Shown: piece after piece, positions 26,196 through 35,968 of the stretch
How positions within the stretch are numbered: the stretch's first letter is position 1
How the letters are laid out: the number at the start of each line of letters is the position of its first letter
Source of the DNA: Geminisphaera colitermitum TAV2
Lineage (GTDB): Bacteria; Verrucomicrobiota; Verrucomicrobiia; Opitutales; Opitutaceae
Direction of reading: 5' to 3'
Assembly: GCF_000171235.2 (NCBI RefSeq)
Contig: NZ_ABEA03000085.1
Location: 44,648-108,647 of the forward strand
Length of the DNA: 64,000 nt
Translations under genes and position numbers: made by a program
Notes under the pieces: model-generated
What the model was told of the DNA's origin: nothing
Databases searched by the model: none
What the model saw: only the letters and a program-made list of their open reading frames with translations

Positions 26196-27182
26196 TCAAC
26201 GAGATCCACCGACAAAAAGTTCGCGAAGATAACGTGTCGTCGCGGTGGCATCACCGGCGGCGATGAGCTGTCGGAGAGCGACGCGGCGGGCGTCAGTGAG
26301 CAAGGCTTCGAGGTCACGGAGGAAGGCCACACTTTCGCGAACGGCGGCGGGACCGTCCTCGCGATAGGGGTATTGGTCCATCGAATACCAGCCGGTGTAG
26401 TTGATCTCGCGGAGCCAGTGGAGAAGTTCGAGGTATTCGACACAATGCACGGAGCCGACAATCATATCGTCGTCCCACGAACGGTAGTTGTCGTTGAAAT
26501 GCATGTGGAACAATTTCCCGCCGTAATGCTGGAGCAGGACGGCAGACTCGGCGACATTCTCGCCCGCCATGAAAGCATGGCCGACATCGATGCACACACC
26601 GACGTTTTCCAGTCCGGTTTCATTGGCCATGAGGAGCGTGTCGGCGGCGCGGGCGTGAAAGGAAAAATTGCGCGGTTCCTTGGGTTTGTATTCGAGGGCG
26701 TATCTGATCTCCGGATACTCGCTGGCGATGGCGTGGATGTTTTCCGCGAGATGGGCGCGCTGGGTGCGGTAGTCAGCGGTCAGCGGGTAATCGTATCCAT
26801 CCTGGCCGAGCCAGAGATTGATGAGGGGGCAGCCGATTTGTTGCGCGATGCGGGAGACGGCGCGGCATTCTTCGAGTGCCTGGCGACGGGTGTCAGCGGA
26901 CTTGGCGGAGAGGCTGCCGAGTCCCCAGCGTTTTTGCGAAAAAAGGTCCGGGATGATGGAAACGCAGACGAGGCCGGTGTCAGCGAGGTGGGAGTGGATT
27001 TCACGGGCGTTTTGTTCGGTGATATCCCAAGTGCCGACGAGTTCGATGCCTTCGATGCCGGGAATGGCGGCGGCTTGGCGGATCATTTCAGGCTTGGGCG
27101 GCACGTCCTTGTAGCCGGTTGGCAGGAAGCGGTCGCAGGTGTTACCGAGGTTGCCGAGGATGACTGAATAGCGATTTTTCAT
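26196..27182 (-). CDS. Sugar isomerase/epimerase, xylose-isomerase-like TIM barrel
   Basis: About 328 residues from the ATG at 27182. AP-endonuclease-2/xylose-isomerase-type TIM barrel. Probable metal ligands are the Glu in RYALEYKPKEP, the Asp and His in VCIDVGHAF and the His in FHMHFNDNY. The substrate is probably a ketose or aldose sugar. The location (divergent from an Na+/solute symporter, with a shared palindrome, next to a GH78 gene cluster) suggests L-rhamnose or a related deoxysugar isomerisation. This is inference, and other sugars are possible. Confidence 0.82.
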   Translation of the reverse strand: MKNRYSVILGNLGNTCDRFLPTGYKDVPPKPEMIRQAAAIPGIEGIELVGTWDITEQNAREIHSHLADTGLVCVSIIPDLFSQKRWGLGSLSAKSADTRRQALEECRAVSRIAQQIGCPLINLWLGQDGYDYPLTADYRTQRAHLAENIHAIASEYPEIRYALEYKPKEPRNFSFHARAADTLLMANETGLENVGVCIDVGHAFMAGENVAESAVLLQHYGGKLFHMHFNDNYRSWDDDMIVGSVHCVEYLELLHWLREINYTGWYSMDQYPYREDGPAAVRESVAFLRDLEALLTDARRVALRQLIAAGDATATTRYLRELFVGGSR

Positions 27183-27243
27183 TGCGGGAAAAGAGGTTGT
27201 GGTTGGCAAACAAACCGATCAGGCGGAGGAAGCGTTTGAATTT

Positions 27244-27269
27244 ATAGTAATTACTCAAGCAATTACTAT
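27244..27269. promoter_or_regulatory. 26-bp operator-like palindrome, copy 1
   Basis: A 26-bp palindrome with two mismatched base pairs, whose core is GTAATTACTCAAGCAATTAC (27247-27266). It lies between the divergent isomerase and symporter genes. TATTGACC, a likely -35 element for the symporter, follows directly. A close copy is at 30159-30180. It is probably the binding site of the LacI-type regulator at 28982-30013. Confidence 0.7.
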
Positions 27270-27350
27270 TGACCATCCTCATTTTTCACATCTGAAATAC
27301 GTTCCGCCTCAACGCTTCCTCTTTTTTCCCGCTGCATAATCCAACGCCTC

Positions 27351-28916
27351 ATGGCCATACATCTACCTGATCTTGTTGTGCTTGCGCTTTACTTTACCGG
27401 CACCGTGGTGCTCGGTCTTCGTTTCAGTCGGCGAAGCAAAAAAAGCACGGAGGCTTATTTTCTGGGAGGACGCTCTTTTCCGGGGTGGGCGATTGGCATC
27501 AGTTTGATCGGCTCGATGATCAGCTCGGTTACGTTTATCGCGTATCCTGCCGATTCGTTCAAGACGGCGTGGGTCCGCTTTCTGCCCAATCTGGCATTCC
27601 CGTTGGTGGTCCTGCTTTCGGCCTGGTTGTTCATCCCGTTTTTCCGGCGGGGCACGATCTCGTCCGCCTACCAATATCTCTCGATTCGCTTCGGTCCGTC
27701 GGTATCCACATATGCAGCGGCTGTATTCTTGCTGTCCAACATCTTCCGGATTGCGACGATCACTTATCTGGTGGCGATGCTGCTTTCGGCAGTGGTTAAT
27801 ATCCCCGTCGGATGGAGCATCCTTCTGGCGGGTGGCATCACGGCGATCTATGTGGCCAAAGGAGGAATGGAAGCCGTTGTTTGGACCGAGGTAATGCAAA
27901 CGATGGTCCTGATATGCGGAGCACTTTTCTGCATCGGTTTTGTTATATGGATCATCCCGGGCGGGCTGGGACAGATCGTCACGGAGGCTTGGGAGTCGGG
28001 GAAACTTTCATTTCGTGACTTGAATCAGGCGACAGGCGAATTGGAGCCAATTAAATCGGGCATCACGCTCACGGACAAAACCGGTCCCATGCTCGTGTTG
28101 GTTGGGTTTGTCCAGTATCTGGCGGGTAAACTGGACCAGATTACGGTGCAACGCTGGTGCGCCGCCAAATCGGCCAGAGAAGCCAGCAAGTCCATGGTGG
28201 TGTTGGGCATTGCGAGTGTGCCGGTGTGGGCGCTTTTTATGTTTCTTGGCACATGCCTTTGGGTTTATTTTCAGCACCATCCGACAGGTGTTTCGCAGGC
28301 GGTGCTGGCCGGGCAAGCCAAGGCGGAGGAGATCCTTCCGCACTTTATTGTCACGGTGTTGCCAGCGGGCGCGGCAGGACTGGTCATCGCGGCGGCGCTG
28401 GCGGCGGCGATGTCCACGCTCGGCGGGTGCATCAGTGCGGTCAGTATGGTGTGGGTGCGCGACTTGTATCAGCCGCATTTGGTCAAGGGTCGTGATGACA
28501 GGCATTATTTGCGCGTCGGTTTCATCGCATCCATCGTCGCATCAGGCCTGATGATGGGTGGAGCCTGGCTTTTTTATAAATCTAATTCCAAGACATTTGC
28601 AGACTTGGCACTTATCTTGAGCGCATTGATGGGAGGGGGGATTCCAGGAGCGTTTTTGTTGGGAATGCTGACGCGCATCGCTGACTTGCGTGCGGTTATC
28701 ACGGGAATCATTGCCAACGTTCTTTTCACCACATGGGCGCTTTCGATGCAGTTTGGGCTGACTTCGATGGTTTTTGATCTCTATTACACGGCGATCTTGG
28801 GGAACGTAATTACATTCGGGGTCGGCTATCTCTCGGCCAGATTGCGGCGGGTGAAACCTGACAGAGACCTGACGAACCTCACCGTTTGGGACCAGTCATC
28901 GGAAAAATTAGTGTAA
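27351..28916 (+). CDS. Sodium:solute symporter (SSS family)
   Basis: 521 residues with about 13 transmembrane helices. SSS-family features include the early segment RRSKKSTEAYFLGGRSFPGW, GSMISSVTFIAYPADSF and the later GLVIAAALAAAMSTLGG with small residues of the second sodium site. It probably imports a sugar or sugar derivative with Na+ across the inner membrane. It has its own promoter with the shared palindrome and is followed by the convergent LacI gene. In this locus a rhamnose or oligosaccharide breakdown product is the likely substrate. Confidence 0.92.
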   Translation: MAIHLPDLVVLALYFTGTVVLGLRFSRRSKKSTEAYFLGGRSFPGWAIGISLIGSMISSVTFIAYPADSFKTAWVRFLPNLAFPLVVLLSAWLFIPFFRRGTISSAYQYLSIRFGPSVSTYAAAVFLLSNIFRIATITYLVAMLLSAVVNIPVGWSILLAGGITAIYVAKGGMEAVVWTEVMQTMVLICGALFCIGFVIWIIPGGLGQIVTEAWESGKLSFRDLNQATGELEPIKSGITLTDKTGPMLVLVGFVQYLAGKLDQITVQRWCAAKSAREASKSMVVLGIASVPVWALFMFLGTCLWVYFQHHPTGVSQAVLAGQAKAEEILPHFIVTVLPAGAAGLVIAAALAAAMSTLGGCISAVSMVWVRDLYQPHLVKGRDDRHYLRVGFIASIVASGLMMGGAWLFYKSNSKTFADLALILSALMGGGIPGAFLLGMLTRIADLRAVITGIIANVLFTTWALSMQFGLTSMVFDLYYTAILGNVITFGVGYLSARLRRVKPDRDLTNLTVWDQSSEKLV

Positions 28917-28948
28917 TTCCCTCCATTTCAACATGGTAGTGTGTGCGC

Positions 28949-28968
28949 GGGGGGGGGGGGGGGGGGGG
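28949..28968. repeat. G20 homopolymer between convergent genes
   Basis: Twenty consecutive G between the 3' ends of the symporter (+) and LacI (-) genes. Confidence 0.9.
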
Positions 28969-28981
28969 AGGGATAAAAATA

Positions 28982-30013
28982 TCAGCTCTGCGCCACGAAG
29001 GGCTCGATATGCACGCTGACGCGCCTCTTTTCCTCCGGGTGGCGGATGTGCCAGAGCAGGATTTCCACCATCTGTTCACCGAAGGCTTCGGGCGCGATGT
29101 CGATGCTGGCAGGGCGAGGGTCCAGACCTGCCAAATATGCCGGCTCATTGCCGAAACTGATGATTTCAATATCCTTACCCAAGACGAGTTGGCGTTTTTT
29201 CAAGAGCGGATAAACATGGGCGGTGATTGAGTCGTCCGGGATAAACAGGCCGACAGGGAAATTCCGGAGGGTTAGAATTTCGTCAATCAAAGGCTCCAGC
29301 AAGGCATTGAACCGTCCAAAAGCGTCGGCTGTTGGCTCCGGCATCGGCATTTCGCCGCTTCCAATCCGCGTCACCTTGCAGCCTTGGAGCTTCGCCTTGA
29401 ATTCAAAAGCCTGAAGGCGTTTTTCCATGACTTGGTGATGAAAGGGATACAGTCCGGCCAGCACTTTGTGGCCGCGTTCAATCAGATACTGGGCAGCGAG
29501 TTGGCCGGATTCATCGTTCCCCTGCATCACCTGACTGGCGGGCAGATTGGCATGGGATGCGGCCCACACTGTGGGAACATCCTCAAGGTGACGGGTAATT
29601 TCATCCGAAGCGGCAGGACCATAAATCAAAACTCCCGCGACCTTCTTTTCCCTTACACAGGGCGGAACTTGGTCGAGGGAATTCCCGAAGCCCATCACGA
29701 CATCCAGTCCGTGAAATCCGGCGTTGCGGACAATGCCCCTGACCTGCCGAACAAATAAATCAGTTGCAAATAGATAAGCATCATTTGTTTGTAAGATACA
29801 AATGGTGCCATGCTCGCGTTCCGGGCGGTTTGCAGCGGTCGCAATCCGCTTGCGTCCACGTTTTCGCACAGGTTTGCCGAGCCGGGTGACGATTTCGTTG
29901 ATTTCCCTTCGCTTGGCCGTGGAAACACCAGGCAATCCGTGCAGAGCGCGAGAAACGGTTGCGGTTGAAACGTTTGCAGCCTGCGCAATTTCACTAAGCA
30001 AAGTGGAGCTCAT
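28982..30013 (-). CDS. LacI-family regulator of the rhamnoside locus
   Basis: About 343 residues from the ATG at 30013. The helix-turn-helix is LLSEIAQAANVSTATVSRAL, followed by a basic hinge (GKPVRKRGRKR). The effector domain is of the periplasmic-binding type (GTICILQTND, AGVLIYGPA, IEIISFGNEP). It faces the symporter gene and is divergent from the GH78 operon. The two copies of a near-identical palindrome in the flanking divergent promoters are its most likely operators, so it probably responds to a breakdown product of rhamnosides. Confidence 0.9.
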   Translation of the reverse strand: MSSTLLSEIAQAANVSTATVSRALHGLPGVSTAKRREINEIVTRLGKPVRKRGRKRIATAANRPEREHGTICILQTNDAYLFATDLFVRQVRGIVRNAGFHGLDVVMGFGNSLDQVPPCVREKKVAGVLIYGPAASDEITRHLEDVPTVWAASHANLPASQVMQGNDESGQLAAQYLIERGHKVLAGLYPFHHQVMEKRLQAFEFKAKLQGCKVTRIGSGEMPMPEPTADAFGRFNALLEPLIDEILTLRNFPVGLFIPDDSITAHVYPLLKKRQLVLGKDIEIISFGNEPAYLAGLDPRPASIDIAPEAFGEQMVEILLWHIRHPEEKRRVSVHIEPFVAQS

Positions 30014-30158
30014 TTCTTGCGAATTTAATAAGGTCCAATTTTCCAAGAATGTCTATCGGTGCAAGATAGAATCTTTGCCTCTCCCTGATACACCTTCTGA
30101 TCTGCTAATTTCCCCCATAAAAAGCAGCCGATTCGAAGATAAATCAACGCAACAAAAG

Positions 30159-30180
30159 AGTAATTACTTAAGAAATTGCT
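30159..30180. promoter_or_regulatory. Operator-like palindrome, copy 2
   Basis: Core GTAATTACTTAAGAAATTGC (30160-30179), palindromic and nearly identical to the copy at 27247. It is again followed by TATTGAC, a likely -35 element. It lies 75 bp upstream of the GH78 operon and 146 bp upstream of the divergent LacI gene. Confidence 0.7.
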
Positions 30181-30254
30181 ATTGACGACCTGCGTCAGAA
30201 TCATCACACAAATCAGCATCGCATCTGGAATCCCGATTCCCAACACGGCCTCAC

Positions 30255-33101
30255 ATGACCACGTCCGCTCCCCATGCTCCCCAAATGCCCACGCGCCCTT
30301 CGCCCTCACCCTCGTCGTCGTCGTCGTCCGCAGCTACGGGCAATCGCGGCACACTAAAAATCGCGGAGACTCTCTGCGAACGGGCAATCAATCCACTGGG
30401 ATTGGATCGGCTCCGTCCACGTCTGAGCTGGCGCATGATCCCCGCGTTTTCGGGTTCCCAATCAACCGAAAATGCACCGCGCGGTCTGCGACAAAGCGCC
30501 TGGCAAATCCTCGTCGCCTCGGACGAACAACGCCTGCGAATCGGCGCGGCAGACTTGTGGGATTCGGGCAAGGTTTCCGGCGAGGCCGACGTCCACTCAA
30601 TCGCCATTCCCTATGATGGCATTCCCTTGCGCTCCCGCCAACGATGCCATTGGTGCGTACGAGTCTGGGACCAGAACGATGTCCCATCAGATTTCAGCGC
30701 ACCGCAACACTGGGAAATGGCCCTCTTGGAGCCCGGCGACTGGCAGGCGGAGTGGGTTGGATACCCGGCCGGGTGGACTGGACGCACCAAGTATTTCCGT
30801 CGCGTGTTTGAGCTCGGTCAACCAGTCCTGAAAGCTCGCGCCTACATCGCCGGACTCGGTTATCACGAATTACGCATCAACGGGGAAAAAGTCGGCGACC
30901 ACGTCCTTGATCCCGGCTGGACCGACTATTCCAAGCGCGTCCTTTACGTCACCCACGACATCACCGGCCACCTGCAAACGGGACGCAACGCAGTCGGTGT
31001 CATTGTTGGACACGGCTGGCACGGCTCCCCGATCCTGAAGCTGCAACTGGAGGTCGCTTACACCGATGGCAGCGAGGAGCGGATATTCACCCAAGGCGGG
31101 CAGTCCGGCGCCCCTCACCTTTGGTATGTGAACGGCGGTCCCCTGATCAGCGACAGCATTTACGACGGGGAAAATTACGACGCCCGTCTGGAACAAGACG
31201 GCTGGGATCGTCCGGTTTCCCTCGCCACAGAATCGCGTGAAGACATGTGGGACACCGTGGTCCCGGTCTGCCCGCCCGCCGGGATGCTCGTGGCCCAGAC
31301 CAGCGAGCCCATCAAGATTGTGGAAACCCTGCGCCCCGTTCTCATGCAGGAGCCGCGGCCCGGCGTGTTCGTTTTCGATGCCGGGCGCAATCTCGCCGGC
31401 TGGGCCCGGCTGCATGTTCGGGGTCCACGCGGCACTCGCATCACGCTTCGTTTCGCCGAAAACCTCCACGCCGATGGCACCGCGGATCAACGCGCGCTGC
31501 GCAAAGCCGCCGCGACCGACACCTATATACTGCGCGGCAACGACCATGGTGGCGACCGGGAGGCATGCGCCCCGGAAACATGGGAGCCGCGTTTCACGTA
31601 TCACGGATTTCGCTACGTGCAGGTCGAAGGCCTGCCGCCCGGCCAAGCCAGCCTCGACACGCTCGACATCCGCGTCGTGCGCTCAGCGGTGTCGCGCAAC
31701 GGGAGTTTCACTTGCGGCAACGATCTGCTCAATCGCATCCAGGCAACCGTGGTTCACACCGAGGCGAGCAACCTTCACAGCGTGCCCACCGACTGCCCGC
31801 AGCGCAACGAACGCATGGGCTGGCTTAACGACATGACCGTGCGGGCCGAGCAATCGCTCTACAATTTTCGTCTGGACCGGTTTTACGAAAAGTGGCTCTC
31901 GGATATCGCCGACACCCAGGCCGACGATGGCAGCATCACCGACACCGCACCCTTCAAATGGGGAAAGCGTCCGGCCGATCCCGTGTCGGTCAGCTACCTC
32001 TTGCTCGGCTGGCTTTGCAACGCGCACTATCTGGACACGGAGTATCTAAACACCCACTACACCGGCTTCGCGCGCTGGACCGATTATCTGCTCTCGTGCT
32101 CGGAAAATTTCATCATTCGCCACAGCAGTTGGGGCGACTGGGCACCGCCAAAAAACTTTGCCGTGGCCGGAAGCGATGGCGGTGGTGCGATTGCCTCCGG
32201 CACCCCCGGCAGCCTCGTGTCCACCGGTTTTCTCCATTACCATGCCCGGCTCCTCTCCCGCATCGCCGCCCTGCTTGGCCGTGCGCAGGATGCCGCCCGC
32301 TGGGAAGACACCGCCCGGCAAGTGGCCGATGCCTTCAACCGGGAATTTTGGGACGAAGCCGCCGGTGGCTACGGCACGAACAACCAAGCCTGCAACGCGC
32401 TCGCCCTTTTCCTCAAACTCCCATCGCCGGAGCGCACGCCCAGAGTCGTTCAAAACCTGGTCTCCGACATTGAGCGGCACGGCGGCCATCTCAGCACCGG
32501 CAATCTCTGCACCAAGTATCTGCTGGAAGTTCTCACCGAGCATGGCCACGTGGATGTCGCCTACAGGATTGCCACGCAAACTACGTATCCCAGCTGGGGA
32601 TACATGCTCAACATGGGAGCAACGACACTCTGGGAACGTTGGGAGCACCTCACCGGAGCCTCGATGAATTCGCACAACCACCCCATGCACGGATCGGTCA
32701 GTAGCTGGTTTTACAAATACCTTGCCGGTATCCGTTGCGAGATCGACGAAACCGGAGCCAGCCGGATTGTGATCCATCCCTATTTCCCGCGCGGACTCGA
32801 CCGCGTTGAAGCCTCCTACGATGGCCCGCACGGACGAATCGCAAGCGCGTGGGAAAATCGCGACGGACACCTCACGCTATGCGTCACCATTCCAGTCAAC
32901 GCACAAGCCATCGTTTACATTCCATCCCCCCCCCCCCCCCGCGCGAACACCACCACAGGGACGCGCCAGATTCTGGAAAGTGGAATCCCCGTCAGTGAAA
33001 TCCCCGCCATTCGCCAGCTCACTCCTCCATGCCCGCACGCTGATCGAATCACCCTCGAAATCGGATCGGGAAACTACCGTTTCGAAACCACCTGCACCTG
33101 A
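30255..33101 (+). CDS. Alpha-L-rhamnosidase, GH78
   Basis: A 948-residue GH78 enzyme that removes terminal alpha-L-rhamnose by inversion. The N-terminal Ig-like and jelly-roll domains show RVFELGQPVLKARAYIAGLG and NAVGVIVGHGW. The (alpha/alpha)6 domain carries the hallmark DCPQRNERMGW (about 513-523) with the catalytic general acid Glu near 519. A second acidic region follows around TTLWERWEHL. There is no clear signal peptide, but the first 30 residues are Ser/Pro-rich. It heads a run of seven closely spaced plus-strand genes to about 40343. A C15 tract at 32926-32940 encodes prolines about 50 residues before the end. Confidence 0.93.
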   Translation: MTTSAPHAPQMPTRPSPSPSSSSSSAATGNRGTLKIAETLCERAINPLGLDRLRPRLSWRMIPAFSGSQSTENAPRGLRQSAWQILVASDEQRLRIGAADLWDSGKVSGEADVHSIAIPYDGIPLRSRQRCHWCVRVWDQNDVPSDFSAPQHWEMALLEPGDWQAEWVGYPAGWTGRTKYFRRVFELGQPVLKARAYIAGLGYHELRINGEKVGDHVLDPGWTDYSKRVLYVTHDITGHLQTGRNAVGVIVGHGWHGSPILKLQLEVAYTDGSEERIFTQGGQSGAPHLWYVNGGPLISDSIYDGENYDARLEQDGWDRPVSLATESREDMWDTVVPVCPPAGMLVAQTSEPIKIVETLRPVLMQEPRPGVFVFDAGRNLAGWARLHVRGPRGTRITLRFAENLHADGTADQRALRKAAATDTYILRGNDHGGDREACAPETWEPRFTYHGFRYVQVEGLPPGQASLDTLDIRVVRSAVSRNGSFTCGNDLLNRIQATVVHTEASNLHSVPTDCPQRNERMGWLNDMTVRAEQSLYNFRLDRFYEKWLSDIADTQADDGSITDTAPFKWGKRPADPVSVSYLLLGWLCNAHYLDTEYLNTHYTGFARWTDYLLSCSENFIIRHSSWGDWAPPKNFAVAGSDGGGAIASGTPGSLVSTGFLHYHARLLSRIAALLGRAQDAARWEDTARQVADAFNREFWDEAAGGYGTNNQACNALALFLKLPSPERTPRVVQNLVSDIERHGGHLSTGNLCTKYLLEVLTEHGHVDVAYRIATQTTYPSWGYMLNMGATTLWERWEHLTGASMNSHNHPMHGSVSSWFYKYLAGIRCEIDETGASRIVIHPYFPRGLDRVEASYDGPHGRIASAWENRDGHLTLCVTIPVNAQAIVYIPSPPPPRANTTTGTRQILESGIPVSEIPAIRQLTPPCPHADRITLEIGSGNYRFETTCT
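32926..32940 (+). repeat. C15 homopolymer near the 3' end of the GH78 gene
   Basis: Fifteen C encoding a Pro-rich link. A frameshift here would change only the last 50 or so residues of the rhamnosidase. Confidence 0.85.
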
Positions 33102-33123
33102 CAGTCCCGTTCTTCTTTTGTCC

Positions 33124-34560
33124 ATGAAACACACACCAACGCGCTCACATCTCCTTTCGCTTGTTGCCGCCCTCCCTGCCGTCCTCGCTATTGGCGCCGC
33201 GTCTGCTTTTGGCTCTGCCGACGAACCAAATCCACCCATTGTCTGGCTTCGCCCCGCCAGCTTTGACCCTGCCAAAAACAAGCTCGGCCTGCCCGAACTC
33301 GAAGGCGCAAAACACACCCTTTTTTACGAGCCTTTGCCTTCCCATGCCGATCCCGCCGATGGCGGCAACGGCGAGTATGAAAGCCTGCGGCACGGCACCT
33401 ACAACCACCACCAGCAATTCCTCGTCAACGGCGACAAAGTGATCGTTTACTGGACCAACCACGTGCAGGACGAAAACGGACCCGGCCAGCGCATCATCGC
33501 CAAGGTCGGCACCATCGCGAGCGACGGCACCCTCGTTTGGGGCGGCAACGAAACCCTCATGGAAATCGCCCCTCCCGTCATGCCCCCCAAACGCCGCCAG
33601 TTCGACAACAAGGGCGACGTGCTCGACAGCGCGGCCCTCGACGCGACCCTTTCGCTCTTCCCCCACACCAACAATGGCAAAATGCTCCTAAGCGGGCGCA
33701 TCTTCGCCTGCGACGGCTGGACCGACGACATGCGCTACCACAACAGCCAGTTGCGCCACCCCGTCCCCGCCGAACATTACCGCAGCGGCTTGGACAAAGC
33801 ATCCGGCTTCCGTTGGGACATCTACCGGGCGCTTGGCGCCTTCGTCCGCGAATTCGATTTTGTTGACGGAAAACTTACACCCACCTCGCCCGTTTACCTC
33901 TTGCACGAGCCCGTTCCCGCCTCCCTCGAAGTGACACCCGGCGTGGTGAAAAAACTCGCGCCCCTCAACGCTCCCTACCGCGACGCGAAACCTTTCGATC
34001 AGGCACCGCGAGAAATCCGCGACGCCCTCGCGCAAACCAACCGCGACCGCGCCCCCTGGCAGGGTTTCCCTCAATACGCCAAAGGAATTTTCAAACTCGC
34101 CGCCAACGGCAAAAATGGTCTCGCCCACTGGACTGAATTTCAACGCCCCGACGGCAAACGCGTCATCATCCGCGACAATCTTCTCGACCCGACGAACTAC
34201 TATGCCGCCGTGCGCGATGCATCGGGAACCTATTCGCCGGGCATCCGCACCAACCTCTTCGGCACAGCCATGCCCGTCTCAGGCAACCTGCCCGACGGCT
34301 CCGTCTGGATTGTCGGCAGCAACATGGACCGCACGGACATGTTCATCACGCACTCTCGCGACGGCATCACTTTCGACCGCACCTGGTCGCTCATCCACCG
34401 TCGCGACCGCGTTCTCGAAGGCGTCAGCAAACCTCCCTTCGGCGGCCCGCAATACTTCAAAGCCATCACCATCGGACAGAGCATCTGGATCGTTTACAGC
34501 ATCGGCAAAGAGTCGCTCGGCCTCACCGAGATCCCCTTCTCCGCACTCCAGACCCGATAA
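33124..34560 (+). CDS. Secreted sialidase-like protein
   Basis: About 478 residues from the ATG at 33124; upstream extensions overlap the GH78 gene. The signal peptide (SHLLSLVAALPAVLAIGAAS) is followed by a beta-propeller-like region with irregular BNR features (HSRDGITFDRTWSL near the end, RDNLLDPTNYYAAVRD). The Asp boxes are poorly preserved, so the fold call is moderate. It begins 22 bp after the GH78 stop. A secreted glycosidase or sugar-binding role in rhamnoside breakdown is inferred. Confidence 0.72.
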   Translation: MKHTPTRSHLLSLVAALPAVLAIGAASAFGSADEPNPPIVWLRPASFDPAKNKLGLPELEGAKHTLFYEPLPSHADPADGGNGEYESLRHGTYNHHQQFLVNGDKVIVYWTNHVQDENGPGQRIIAKVGTIASDGTLVWGGNETLMEIAPPVMPPKRRQFDNKGDVLDSAALDATLSLFPHTNNGKMLLSGRIFACDGWTDDMRYHNSQLRHPVPAEHYRSGLDKASGFRWDIYRALGAFVREFDFVDGKLTPTSPVYLLHEPVPASLEVTPGVVKKLAPLNAPYRDAKPFDQAPREIRDALAQTNRDRAPWQGFPQYAKGIFKLAANGKNGLAHWTEFQRPDGKRVIIRDNLLDPTNYYAAVRDASGTYSPGIRTNLFGTAMPVSGNLPDGSVWIVGSNMDRTDMFITHSRDGITFDRTWSLIHRRDRVLEGVSKPPFGGPQYFKAITIGQSIWIVYSIGKESLGLTEIPFSALQTR

Positions 34561-34580
34561 CCCCGCCATATCTTGTCACC

Positions 34581-35252
34581 ATGAAATCTCGTGCTTTCAC
34601 CCTGATCGAACTCCTCACCGTGATCGCCATCATCGGCATCCTCGCCAGCATCATGATTCCAGTCGTCTCCAGCGTTCGCAACAAGGCCCGCGGAGCGCAC
34701 TGCACCTCGAATTTCCGCCAGATGGGCAACGCCTTGTTGATGTATATCGGTGAGCACAAGAATACGCTGCCCGGTCCCGTCAGTGCCGGTCAGGCTGTTT
34801 TTTACACGCTCAATAGTGATGGTGAAATCACCAAGACTGGCGGCGTGCTCGAATATCTTTTCCCTTATCTTAACGAGCCGGCCCGGCCCGCCGGTGCCAC
34901 CTATAATTCGGTGGTTTTCCTCTGTCCCTCCTGGGTGCTTCAACGCTCCCGCGATGGTGTTAACATCAGCGGCCTCTTCATCAGTGGACAGGCTTATCAG
35001 GCGGATACGGAATATATGGGGCCATGGGGGGGAACCCGGCCCCCGAGGCAGATTTCCATGGTGCCTTCTCTCTCGCGGATATGGGCGATTCGCGAGACCG
35101 ACAAGGATGCTACTTATGCCGGCAAAGGTAGCGACAATGGCGGACGTCTCATCAGCAAACCCGCGCACGATTCCTATCGCAACAACCTCTACTACGACGG
35201 CCACGTCTCCCCCCGTCGCCTCGACGACGAACCCATTAACCCCGCGCCCTGA
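34581..35252 (+). CDS. Type II pseudopilin-like protein
   Basis: 223 residues starting [20 protein letters not shown], a classic prepilin leader and N-helix with the Glu at mature position 5. The C-terminal part has the N-L-Y-Y-D-G-H-V pattern near residue 210. It is the second of three such genes in the window, each inside a glycan locus. It starts 20 bp after the BNR gene, so it is cotranscribed in the GH78 operon. A role in delivering or assembling surface components is inferred. Confidence 0.88.
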   Translation: MKSRAFTLIELLTVIAIIGILASIMIPVVSSVRNKARGAHCTSNFRQMGNALLMYIGEHKNTLPGPVSAGQAVFYTLNSDGEITKTGGVLEYLFPYLNEPARPAGATYNSVVFLCPSWVLQRSRDGVNISGLFISGQAYQADTEYMGPWGGTRPPRQISMVPSLSRIWAIRETDKDATYAGKGSDNGGRLISKPAHDSYRNNLYYDGHVSPRRLDDEPINPAP

Positions 35253-35281
35253 GCCGACCTGAATCTCGTATTCATATTCCC

Positions 35282-35947
35282 ATGACCATAAAAAAACCAA
35301 CATCTCTCATTCTGACATTTGCCTGCTGTGTGCTCTCTCATGTTACCGCGCAGGAAATCTCGTCTCTGGCACAAGCTCCCGCCACCGGCGTCAACATCAA
35401 CCAAAGCACGGTCACTAATGACGAACCGGGCGGTGTTTCCGTCCGCTACCTCAACGAATCCCAACGCCGCGGGGCCTCCCAAACTTTTGAGTGGAACACC
35501 AATGGGAAAATGACCGGATTCGGAATCAAAATTTCCGCGCAAGCCGCCGCGCGCTATCCATTGCGCGACCCGCAAAAATTCGAAATCGCCATCCACGAGA
35601 TTAGTAACCCCCTTCACGGACGCCTTGTTGTCAACCGCCTCGCCCTCCTGCCCGTCACGCTCGACGCCTCTCTTGTGAAGGCAGGCCATTACCTCTATTT
35701 CACACTGGCCACGCCGCTTCCTCTCAAAAAATACGTCGCCTACGGATTTCACATCCGCCCCGTCGAACTCGTTGATGGCAACCACCTCCATCTCGCCTGG
35801 GGCAAAGGTGCCGAAACCTACCAAGCCGGTGTCGCCAGCATGACACTTGGCATCCCCTACAACGATGGCGACGGCTACGGACGCGAACCGGCGGCACGGG
35901 ATTTCGACCTCGTATTTTTCACCACCAGCGAACGCTCGGACAACTGA
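35282..35947 (+). CDS. Secreted protein of unknown function, related to the protein at 93
   Basis: 221 residues with a signal peptide (1-23). The segment VSVRYLNESQRRGASQTFEW plus MTGFGIKI (residues about 52-85) matches the central part of the PEP-CTERM protein at 93-842 (GIRYEDAQYRSALQTFTW, LTGLGIKL), so both share an undescribed domain. There is no PEP-CTERM tail here. It lies 29 bp after the pseudopilin gene and 21 bp before the esterase gene in the operon. Confidence 0.8.
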   Translation: MTIKKPTSLILTFACCVLSHVTAQEISSLAQAPATGVNINQSTVTNDEPGGVSVRYLNESQRRGASQTFEWNTNGKMTGFGIKISAQAAARYPLRDPQKFEIAIHEISNPLHGRLVVNRLALLPVTLDASLVKAGHYLYFTLATPLPLKKYVAYGFHIRPVELVDGNHLHLAWGKGAETYQAGVASMTLGIPYNDGDGYGREPAARDFDLVFFTTSERSDN

Positions 35948-35968
35948 CCAGACATTCTGCAAAAAAAC

